Origin: JAFGLY01 sp041309225
Lineage (GTDB): Bacteria; Myxococcota_A; UBA796; JAFGLY01
Assembly: GCA_041309225.1 (NCBI GenBank)
Contig: JBFYZZ010000085.1
Location: forward strand, 1-6,562
Direction: 5' to 3'
Length of the DNA: 6,562 nt
In this document: piece after piece, positions 1 through 5,815 of the stretch
Numbering within the stretch: the first letter of the stretch is position 1
Layout: every line of letters starts with the position of its first letter
The notes under the pieces: generated by a model
What the model saw: the letters and a program-made list of their open reading frames with translations, nothing else
What the model was told of the DNA's origin: nothing
The model's database searches: none
Position numbers and translations under genes: made by a program

Positions 1-385
1 CGAGGGCGCGGGCCGTGGCCCAGATCAGAGGCCCGGCGACCGCCGCCGCGAGCCACGACGCGAGCGCCGCCGCCGCGACCACGTCGCCCGAGCCGTGGAG
101 CCCCGCCACGAGGAGGGCGTAGACCGGGGGCACCAGGGGAGGGCTGCCGGCCTCGAGCTCGAGGGCCGTGAACCCCCAGAGAGCCGGATCCAGGCCCGCG
201 GGGAACGGGAGGCGGACGACGGCCCGCAGCATCGGTGGCAGGACGGCACCGACCGCGGCGAGCGCGATCCCCCACACCACCCAGGCCGGGATCCGGCGCA
301 CACCTCCCAAGGGAGCTCGTACGGGAGCGGCCGAGGGGTCGGCGAGCTCGGGCACGGCGGACCCTCCGTCGGACGCCCGCACCAT
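1..385 (-). CDS. N-terminal part of a polytopic membrane protein, possibly GT39/PMT_2-like glycosyltransferase (runs off the window)
   Basis: Read leftward from ATG at 385-383, the frame stays open for 128 codons to the window edge, so the C-terminus is missing. Codons are strongly G/C-ending, as in the neighbouring genes. Residues 1-30 are a soluble, Ala/Pro-rich cytoplasmic-type tail. Residues about 33-55 form a first membrane helix (beginning IPAWVVWGIALAAVGAVL). After a loop with Asp66, Glu77 and Glu79 comes SPPLVPPVYALLVAGLHG (81-98) and a second hydrophobic stretch ending IWATARAL. The order helix, acidic loop, Pro-rich 'PP-x-Y-x-LL' segment, 'GD', then Ala-rich helix ending in 'AR-x-L' is what I know from the first part of GT39/PMT_2 (ArnT-like) membrane glycosyltransferases. 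The match is by eye to a low-complexity region, so the family call is tentative. It starts 15 bases after the preceding lipoprotein stop, so it is probably the third gene of that operon. Its ribosome binding site is weak (AGGGG, 12 bases away). Confidence 0.6.
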   Translation of the reverse strand, partial: MVRASDGGSAVPELADPSAAPVRAPLGGVRRIPAWVVWGIALAAVGAVLPPMLRAVVRLPFPAGLDPALWGFTALELEAGSPPLVPPVYALLVAGLHGSGDVVAAAALASWLAAAVAGPLIWATARAL

Positions 386-400
386 ACCGCGGGCGAGCCC

Positions 401-2275
401 CTAGTTCCAGACGACCTCGACGTTCGCCGACGAGAGCCGCACCCGCCCCACGAGGTCGGAGCCCGTGATGGGCCAGAGCATGAACGCCCGACGATCGAGC
501 TCGTCCCAGCCGCCTCCGGTGGGCCCGGTGTCGTACCAGAAGGCGGCCGGCCGGCCCGGCATCTCGAACGTGTACTCGGTGTCGCCGTCGCGATCGAGAT
601 CGCCGCTGGCCTCGAGCACGCCGTCGGTCACGCCGCAGATCCAGCGGTCTCCGTCGGTGGCGCCGTAGACGCCGGTCATGATGGTGAACGACAGCTCGCC
701 CGCGTCGCTCACGTACCGCTCGTCGTTGCGGGCCATGCGCTCCTGGAGCCCGGAGCGGGTCCCCTCCACCCGCCACGCCTGGGCCACCTCGTCGAAGGTG
801 AGGGTCCAGTTCTGGGCTTGCGCCACGCCGCCGCAGGCCGACAGCACGAGCGGCCAGCCCGTGGACTCGTCCTCCCAGAGGTAGGGATCGGAGTAGTCGC
901 CGATGTCCTCGAACTTGCAGTCCTCGGTGGTCTCGACGCCCTGGGGAGGGACGGGTCGGGGCCCGTCGTCGTCGGTCGCGAGGCAGCCGTCCTCGGCCTG
1001 GACCAGGACCATGCGGCCGGACAGCAGCGAGACGGCCAGGACCTCGCGGACGTACCGCGCCCCCCACTCGGTCTCCTCCCGCAGCGGGACGGGCAGCGGG
1101 GCGGCGGCCAGGCCGGCCACGGGCGTGGCGAGGTCCAACCCCTCGACCTCGGGGGTGAGCGGGTTGGGATCCACCCAGGCGCCGGTGGCGAGGTCGAGGA
1201 GGTCCACCCGGTTGGTCCCCGACGGCGCCACGGCCAGCCGCTCGCCGAAGTCCCCCGAGATCCACGCGAGGTCCACCAGCGGGGCGGACATCCCGAGGCC
1301 CGTGACCGTCCATCCGGCCGGGTCCGGACCGGCCACCGAGAGCGCCCACGCCCACGGGAGCGTGGCATCGGCGACGTACAGGTGCTCCCCCGCGTCGTCC
1401 CAGGCCATCCGCCAGGGCTGGGCGCCCTCGGGCAGGGGCACGGTGCCCAGCACCGAGGCCCCGGCGGGATCCCACACCACCAGCGCACCGACGGCCGCGG
1501 CCGGATCCCACACCGAGAGGACCAGGACGGACTGGTCGGGCGCCATGGCCATGGCCTGCACCACGCCCCCCACGTCGTGCTCCACGACCCCGGTGTCGGT
1601 GTGCAGCGCGATCGTGTCGCCCGTCGTGGCGGTGCCGGCGATCGTGAACTCCAGCTCCCGCCACCCCGTGAGATAGGGCTGGTCGGTGCGAGCCCGCTCC
1701 GGCTGGCGGCCCGAGCGGCTGCCCCGGACCTCCCACGCGTCCCCGTCGCGGGTGAGGACCCAGTCCTCGGTGGTGGTGGCGCCGGCCCGCACGGAGACGC
1801 CGACGAGGGTGGCGTCGTCGCCGCTCGCGTCCGCGTCGGTGAAGACAGGCTCGGACGCCTCGGTGTCCACCGTGACCGGGTCGGGATCCACATCGAGGAT
1901 CCAGGGCGCCTCCACGAGGCCCGGGTAGGCCGTGTCGCCCGCAAAGAGCGTCACGACGCCCGGGGAGGGGGCATACACCGCGATCTCGCTCAGCACACGG
2001 TCCCGTCCGAGCGCGATCCAGGGCGAGCGCAGGAACGAAGCGGCCGGCGCCGCGGTGAGGTAGCGGCCGTGCTTGAGGTCGAGCGCGCCGATCCGGCCCG
2101 AGCGCGAGGAGGCCACGAACCCCACGGGCTCCTCGAAGGGCCCGCCCTGGTCGGGCTGCAGGACGGTGGCGTGGGTGGGGCCGTCGAACGGAGGATCGGT
2201 CGGCTCCTCGTCGGCGCAGCCCACGAGCAGCACAAGCACGGCCCAGGCCGTACCGATCAGCGGTTGGCGATCCAT
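401..2275 (-). CDS. Predicted beta-propeller lipoprotein with two copies of an unnamed module of about 60 residues
   Basis: This 624-residue protein begins with a lipoprotein signal peptide: Arg3, a hydrophobic core, and the lipobox LVGC with Cys20 as the lipidated residue. Ala follows at +2, which does not signal inner-membrane retention. Propeller-like segments (a short hydrophobic strand, then a strand ending in '-LDL' or '-VWDP') occur at about 46-74, 91-130, 238-282, 286-325, 331-372 and 385-430. The last strand, at about 605-624, could close the ring. An unnamed module is found twice, at about 170-230 and 488-552. An acidic loop D-x-D-x-D-G-D-x-E at 559-567 looks like a calcium site. 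Four further cysteines (431, 453, 481, 547) could form disulfides. The ATG is chosen because it gives a complete signal peptide and follows a GAGGTG ribosome binding site by 5 bases. The frame stays open upstream, but that would bury the signal peptide inside the protein. It overlaps the preceding gene by 19 bases, which suggests translational coupling. No named family or enzymatic function is recognised; a surface binding or structural role is inference. Confidence 0.9.
   Translation of the reverse strand: MDRQPLIGTAWAVLVLLVGCADEEPTDPPFDGPTHATVLQPDQGGPFEEPVGFVASSRSGRIGALDLKHGRYLTAAPAASFLRSPWIALGRDRVLSEIAVYAPSPGVVTLFAGDTAYPGLVEAPWILDVDPDPVTVDTEASEPVFTDADASGDDATLVGVSVRAGATTTEDWVLTRDGDAWEVRGSRSGRQPERARTDQPYLTGWRELEFTIAGTATTGDTIALHTDTGVVEHDVGGVVQAMAMAPDQSVLVLSVWDPAAAVGALVVWDPAGASVLGTVPLPEGAQPWRMAWDDAGEHLYVADATLPWAWALSVAGPDPAGWTVTGLGMSAPLVDLAWISGDFGERLAVAPSGTNRVDLLDLATGAWVDPNPLTPEVEGLDLATPVAGLAAAPLPVPLREETEWGARYVREVLAVSLLSGRMVLVQAEDGCLATDDDGPRPVPPQGVETTEDCKFEDIGDYSDPYLWEDESTGWPLVLSACGGVAQAQNWTLTFDEVAQAWRVEGTRSGLQERMARNDERYVSDAGELSFTIMTGVYGATDGDRWICGVTDGVLEASGDLDRDGDTEYTFEMPGRPAAFWYDTGPTGGGWDELDRRAFMLWPITGSDLVGRVRLSSANVEVVWN
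620..814 (-). repeat. Second copy of the duplicated module in the 624-residue lipoprotein
   Basis: This codes for residues about 488-552. Key residues are W490, L492, T493, W501, G505, R507, S508, G509, Q511, A515, R516, D518, Y521, E527, L528, F530, T531, I532, G542 and D543. From W501 to I532 every listed position lies exactly 320 residues after its partner in the first copy. The pairs are identical in amino acid, so this is a protein-level duplication. It is followed by the acidic DxDxDGDxE loop, which the first copy lacks. Confidence 0.85.
1586..1768 (-). repeat. First copy of the duplicated module in the 624-residue lipoprotein
   Basis: This codes for residues about 170-230, placed between two predicted propeller blades. 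Key residues are W172, L174, T175, W181, G185, R187, S188, G189, Q191, A195, R196, D198, Y201, E207, L208, F210, T211, I212, G219 and D220. The pattern ends in an 'EL-x-FTI' strand followed by a 'T-x-GD' turn, consistent with a small beta-rich domain. I do not recognise a named family. Confidence 0.85.
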
Positions 2276-5200
2276 GTCACCACCTCGAGGAAGGTCGGGC
2301 TCGACGGGTCCACGTCCACCACGGCCAGCGTGCTGTGCACCTCCTCGTCGTCCTCGTCCACCTCCCCCTCGTAGCAGGCCACCACCGCGTACCGGCCGTC
2401 GGGCGTGACGACCACGGCGGTGGGGTTCTCCCCCAGGAACTCGCTCTCGCCGATCATCTGCCCCCAGACGCCCATCCGCAGGTCCCAGGCCGTGAGGCTG
2501 TTCTGGTTGAAGTGGACGGCGACCAGGTGCACGCCGTCCGGGAGCAGGGCCATCCGGGCGGGCCCCACCGACGACACGGTGGCCGCACCGAGGTCGCGAT
2601 CGACCCCCCGTGGGGCCGGGAGGAAGCCCAGGATGGCGCCTCGCACGAGGTCGGCGTGGGTGTCGTCCTCGACGCGGTCGGCGTCGAGCACGAGCACGCC
2701 CTCTGGCCCGTCGGAGAGGACCAGCAGGCGCGAGGACGCGGGGTCCAGGGCCAGGTCCCGCACGCCGGGCGAGCCCGAGGCCGCCTCCAACACGACCACG
2801 GCCTCCACGCCCAGTACGTTGGCGTCGTCGAAACCGAGGGTGGAATCGTCGCGCACGTCGATGGCGAAGACGTAGTTGAGGAGCTTGCTCCCGGCCCAGA
2901 GCAGGCCCCGGGCCGGATCCAGGAGCATCGTGTCGAGCCCGCTCCCGGTGAAGGACGTACCCTCGACCAGGACGTCGAGGTCCACGGGATCCTCGCCGCG
3001 GAGGCCCCGGCGGGTGCTGAACTCGAGGCGGTCGCCCGCGGTGGGGACCCGGGGCGTCTTGTAGATCGCCCGGGGGTCGGTCCCGGCTCCCAGTCCCGGC
3101 CGGAAGAAGGTGGCGTCGAGCCCCCGATAGAACAGGATCCAGCCCGCCCCCTCGCGGATGACCACGGGCCGCTCCACGCCGCCGTAGTCGAAGAGGGAGT
3201 CGGTGCCCTCCATGAGGAATACGGTGGCCTGGTCGGCATCCCGGTCGCGGGTCCACGCCAGCCCCTCCGCGTCGGAGGTGGCGTGGCCGACGCGGGCCAC
3301 GTCGCCGTCGGAGCCGGTGTACCAGAGATGGAGCGCGTCACCGCTGCGGACCACCCAGGGGTCGTACACGGAGGTGTCGTCCCAGGCGCCGGGCGAGCCG
3401 GTCCCGAGGATCCACTCGCCCTCGTTGGCCCGGGACCACGTGCGCCCGTCGTCGCTGGTGGCCGCGCCGATCCGTTGGCGTGCGCCGTCGGATCCGGCGT
3501 ACCAGAGCCGGAAGGTGCCGTCGTCGAGGGTCTCCACGCAGCCGGGCACCATGGCCACGGAGTCCCAGTCCTCGCCCAGGGGCAGGATCGCGTCGCGGTC
3601 GCGGGTCCAGGCGAAGCCGTCGGCGCTGGTGGCCCGGCCGATCCGGGTGACGCCCGACCGGGTACCCGCGTAGAGCATCACGTAGGTACCGCCGCCGTCT
3701 CGGAAGACGACCGGGGACGCGGTGCCGCCGGCGTCGAAGGTGCCTGCGGCGGGCTCGAGCACGCTTCCCTCGTCGGGGGTGAGCGATGCGCCGTCCCAGG
3801 TGGCGACGCCCACGGACCGGGTCCCGTCGGCCGCCAGGAGGTCGAGCCAGGCCAGCCCGTCGTCCGCCAGCGCCGAGGAGACCGCGATCCCGTGCGCGCT
3901 GGCCCGCCCCGCGTCGCCCAGGTCGAGCGCCTCGCCCGCGACCACCCGGATCCGCCAGCCCCAGGCCTGGGATTCGAGGAGCGAACCCGAGGACACGAGC
4001 ACGGACGCCGGGCCGTTCTCCACGCCCTCCAGGCGGAAGGCCTGGGTCTGGGCCACCTCGACGGCCAGCCCGAGGGGACCGCCGACGAGGGTCGGCCCCG
4101 ACGGCCCGCGCCCGAGGAGCAGCCCCCGATCGGTCCACGTGCTGCCGTCCACGCTCTCGGCCCACGCCACCCGCCACGCCGGATCGCCGTCGTCGCGGCG
4201 GAAGTACCACAGCACGATGCGGCCGTTGGCGACGGCCAGCTCGGGCGAGGCGGCGTCGGCGCCGTCGAGGGCCAGGGCCGGCGCCTCCGAGGCCTCCCAG
4301 GCCTCCAGATCGTCGGAAGCAGCCTCGCCGATGGTCCAGCGGTCGCCGTCCCAGGCCGAGTACCACATCCGCCACGCCGAGCGGACGTCGTCCCAGGCCA
4401 CGGTGGGATCGGCCTGCCCGGCCTCGTCGTGGTCGCCCCCGGGCTCCAGCACCGGGTCCCCGCCCGCCGCCCGGGCGAAGTCGCCGCCGTCGGCCGGCGC
4501 CAGCGCGAGGCCGATGCGGGTGCCGTCCGGACCGGTACCGTCGTAGAAGAGCCAGGAGAATCCGTCGGAGGCCACGAGGTACGGACCCGAGAGGACGCGG
4601 TCCCAGGCATCGCCGCGGGCGTCGAGGAGGACGTCGTCGTCGAACGTCCAGTCGGCGGCCCACTCGCCGGCGGTGGCGGACCGGATGGATCCTCCCGAGG
4701 CGAAGGCCATGCGCTCGCCCGAGGCGTCCGAGAAACGCACGGGGTCGAGCACGGCGCCCACGAGTCCGCCGGAGTCGCCGGGATCCAGCTCGATGCCGTA
4801 GGCTCCCTCCTGCCACGCACCGTCGCCCCCCGAGGTCCAGCGGCGCAGGCCGCCCTCCTCGGGGATCCAGATCGTGTAGGTGCCGTCCACCCAGGTGAGG
4901 CGCCAGGTCTCGTCCACGAACGCCTCGGTGTCCGCGGCCTGCAGGGACGAGAACGCGGCGGTGGAGCCGGAGGCGTCGGCGTCGAACCAGCGCCGGCCGC
5001 CGATCCATGCGGCGCCGACGGCGTCCACGACGGCCACGGGCGTGGCCCGGGCATCGAGCACGGAGACGGTGTGGCTCGTGCGGTTGCCCACGTAGAGATG
5101 GCCGGCAGCCGGGTCGTACGTGGCGGCGTACGGGTCGGCCTGGACGCCGACGGCGTCGCCGCCGCCGGTGCCGACGCGGGCCTCCACGGGGGCGAGCGGA

Positions 5201-5619
5201 TCGGAGACGTCGAGGAAGCGGACGTCGTCGAACTCGGCCCGGATGGTGGCGTTTTCGGAGTACCGCACGGGCACGGCGAGGAGCCCGCGGTCGGGCACCG
5301 CCACCAGTTCGCCGGGCAGGGGGGCGAAGGGCACCGCCACCGTGTCGAGGTCGGACACGAGCGAGCGCCGGGCTCCCAGGTCCACTGAGTCCCAGTCGAG
5401 GAAGAGGACGCTGCCCCCGGTGAAGTTCCGCAACGCGTCGGTGTTGGAGACCGCGAGCGTCCACCCGCCGTCGTCGCGCTCGAGGATGGCCAGGTCCGTG
5501 GGTGTGGCCAGGCAGGTGCCGATCCCGATCTCGCCGTAGTCGTAGATGCCCTCGGGGTAGACGGCGCAGTCCCCCAGGAAGGGCGACGCGGCGTCCTTCA
5601 CGCACCCCGCGAGGAGCAC
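2257..5619 (-). CDS. Large lipoprotein: YVTN-like propeller blades at both ends around glycosidase-type propeller repeats
   Basis: This has 1,120 residues when counted from GTG at 5619. That start leaves only MLLAG before the lipobox cysteine (Cys6), too short for a signal peptide. In-frame codons back to an ATT at 5652 would complete one (MSLSRLLSVLAVLLAGC), so the true start is probably upstream. Three YVTN/SMP-30-like blades are seen at about 38-75, 100-150 and 161-205 (the third with HLYVGNRTSHTVSVLDA). Four more lie at about 891-945, 951-1000, 1018-1060 and 1064-1120 (the last with PDGRYAVVACYEG). Between them, about 206-888 carries at least seven repeats of the form hydrophobic-WY-x-G, IG-x-ATS-x-DG-x-x-W, as in the five-bladed propellers of the GH43/GH32/GH130 glycosidase group. 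A complete catalytic triad could not be assigned, so a binding role is as likely as hydrolysis. Cys18 and Cys36 may pair. The acidic stretch EVDEDDEEVH (1086-1095) lies in the last blade. It is the first gene of the leftward operon. Confidence 0.9.
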   Translation of the reverse strand: MLLAGCVKDAASPFLGDCAVYPEGIYDYGEIGIGTCLATPTDLAILERDDGGWTLAVSNTDALRNFTGGSVLFLDWDSVDLGARRSLVSDLDTVAVPFAPLPGELVAVPDRGLLAVPVRYSENATIRAEFDDVRFLDVSDPLAPVEARVGTGGGDAVGVQADPYAATYDPAAGHLYVGNRTSHTVSVLDARATPVAVVDAVGAAWIGGRRWFDADASGSTAAFSSLQAADTEAFVDETWRLTWVDGTYTIWIPEEGGLRRWTSGGDGAWQEGAYGIELDPGDSGGLVGAVLDPVRFSDASGERMAFASGGSIRSATAGEWAADWTFDDDVLLDARGDAWDRVLSGPYLVASDGFSWLFYDGTGPDGTRIGLALAPADGGDFARAAGGDPVLEPGGDHDEAGQADPTVAWDDVRSAWRMWYSAWDGDRWTIGEAASDDLEAWEASEAPALALDGADAASPELAVANGRIVLWYFRRDDGDPAWRVAWAESVDGSTWTDRGLLLGRGPSGPTLVGGPLGLAVEVAQTQAFRLEGVENGPASVLVSSGSLLESQAWGWRIRVVAGEALDLGDAGRASAHGIAVSSALADDGLAWLDLLAADGTRSVGVATWDGASLTPDEGSVLEPAAGTFDAGGTASPVVFRDGGGTYVMLYAGTRSGVTRIGRATSADGFAWTRDRDAILPLGEDWDSVAMVPGCVETLDDGTFRLWYAGSDGARQRIGAATSDDGRTWSRANEGEWILGTGSPGAWDDTSVYDPWVVRSGDALHLWYTGSDGDVARVGHATSDAEGLAWTRDRDADQATVFLMEGTDSLFDYGGVERPVVIREGAGWILFYRGLDATFFRPGLGAGTDPRAIYKTPRVPTAGDRLEFSTRRGLRGEDPVDLDVLVEGTSFTGSGLDTMLLDPARGLLWAGSKLLNYVFAIDVRDDSTLGFDDANVLGVEAVVVLEAASGSPGVRDLALDPASSRLLVLSDGPEGVLVLDADRVEDDTHADLVRGAILGFLPAPRGVDRDLGAATVSSVGPARMALLPDGVHLVAVHFNQNSLTAWDLRMGVWGQMIGESEFLGENPTAVVVTPDGRYAVVACYEGEVDEDDEEVHSTLAVVDVDPSSPTFLEVVTWIANR
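2281..2286 (-). promoter_or_regulatory. Ribosome binding site for the 624-residue lipoprotein
   Basis: On the minus strand GAGGTG sits 5 bases before the ATG at 2275. It lies inside the last codons of the upstream lipoprotein gene. Together with the 19-base overlap it decides the start at 2275 over longer readings and suggests coupled translation of the two lipoproteins. Confidence 0.7.
3220..3720 (-). repeat. Three tandem glycosidase-type propeller blades (about 57-61 residues each)
   Basis: These are the best-conserved blades of the large lipoprotein: residues about 634-681, 687-740 and 749-800. Each has an aromatic strand (YVMLYAG, FRLWYAG, LHLWYTG), then (I/V)G-x-ATS, then (D)G-x-x-W-(T/S)-R. 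The anchor tryptophans W671, W728 and W789 are 57 and 61 residues apart. The first and third blades also share a 14-bp identical DNA stretch, CGGTCGCGGGTCCA, at 3242-3255 and 3596-3609. It encodes WTRDRD in phase, 354 bp (118 codons) apart. This points to blade duplication within the gene. Weaker copies lie upstream at residues about 343-390, 403-450, 457-503 and 585-622 and downstream at about 811-850. Confidence 0.8.
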
Positions 5620-5652
5620 GGCGAGGACGGAAAGCAGGCGCGAGAGGGAAAT
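5617..5652 (-). other. Likely true signal-peptide start of the large lipoprotein (ATT codon at 5652)
   Basis: Reading in frame upstream of GTG 5619 gives eleven more codons starting with ATT at 5652-5650. Read with Met they give MSLSRLLSVLAVLLAGC, a standard lipoprotein signal with Arg5, a hydrophobic core and lipobox LAGC. No ATG, GTG or TTG exists in this frame between 5619 and the in-frame TGA just upstream (about 5705-5707). There is no Shine-Dalgarno-like purine run before the ATT. Either a rare non-canonical start is used or a base differs here by mutation or assembly error. Confidence 0.55.
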
Positions 5653-5681
5653 GGCGGCACGCGGGGGGCGGTGAGGGCGGG

Positions 5682-5710
5682 ACCCTATCCCCGGGGGTCC
5701 CGGGGTTCAA
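5682..5710 (-). promoter_or_regulatory. Candidate sigma70-type promoter for the leftward lipoprotein operon
   Basis: On the minus strand TTGAAC (5710-5705) is followed by exactly 17 bases and then TAGGGT (5687-5682). The -35 matches TTGACA at 4 of 6 positions. The -10 matches TATAAT at 3 of 6, including the key first T, A and last T. Transcription would begin near 5675, leaving a leader of roughly 23 bases before the ATT at 5652. The match is moderate and this is a prediction only. Confidence 0.4.
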
Positions 5711-5725
5711 CGGGGAACCCCCGGG
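5699..5725. repeat. GC-rich inverted repeat over the candidate -35 element
   Basis: CCC-GGGGTTC (5699-5708) pairs with GAACCCC-(C)-GGG (5715-5725), making ten base pairs with one bulged C and a 6-base loop (AACGGG). The dyad covers the TTGAAC -35 hexamer. A second dyad, GACCC (5681-5685) with GGGTC (5695-5699), covers the -10. No T-run follows on either strand, so an intrinsic terminator is unlikely. A regulator binding site is possible, but such dyads also arise by chance in G/C-rich DNA. Confidence 0.4.
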
Positions 5726-5806
5726 CGCACCCGGCCGTTCCGGTCCGGGCGCCACCGCAGGAGCCGTGCGCCGCCACCCGCGCTACGTGGAGCCGTCCCT
5801 CGTCCC

Positions 5807-5811
5807 GGAGA
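5807..5811 (+). promoter_or_regulatory. Ribosome binding site for the secreted cyclophilin
   Basis: GGAGA ends 4 bases before the ATG at 5816 (the GGAG core ends 5 bases before it), a good spacing. It supports this start, as does the signal peptide beginning at this Met. I could not pick out a convincing rightward promoter in 5653-5800. Confidence 0.65.
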
Positions 5812-5815
5812 TCCC

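Noticed and set aside
25..303. A 92-codon minus-strand frame near the left edge
   Set aside because: The product is almost only Arg, Ser, Pro and Trp. The alternative minus-strand frame, open from 385 to the edge, gives membrane helices and normal codon use.
95..2374. A 759-codon open frame on the + strand opposite the second lipoprotein gene
   Set aside because: Its product is rich in Gly, Arg, His and Pro with no domain or signal, as expected opposite a G/C-ending gene. The minus-strand frame has a signal peptide, lipobox, ribosome binding site and internal domain repeats.
401..3256. Longer reading of the second lipoprotein with about 327 extra N-terminal residues
   Set aside because: The extension overlaps the large lipoprotein gene by almost 1 kb, is Arg/Pro/Gly-rich, and would bury the lipoprotein signal peptide internally. 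The ATG at 2275 has its own ribosome binding site.
2335..5388. A 1,017-codon open frame on the + strand opposite the large lipoprotein gene
   Set aside because: It is long only because stop codons are rare in such DNA. The translation is low-complexity Gly/Val/His/Arg, with no recognisable fold, while the opposite strand encodes clear propeller repeats.
3338..5755. An 805-codon minus-strand frame overlapping the large lipoprotein
   Set aside because: It is an Arg-rich out-of-frame shadow of the real coding frame, with no signal or domain.
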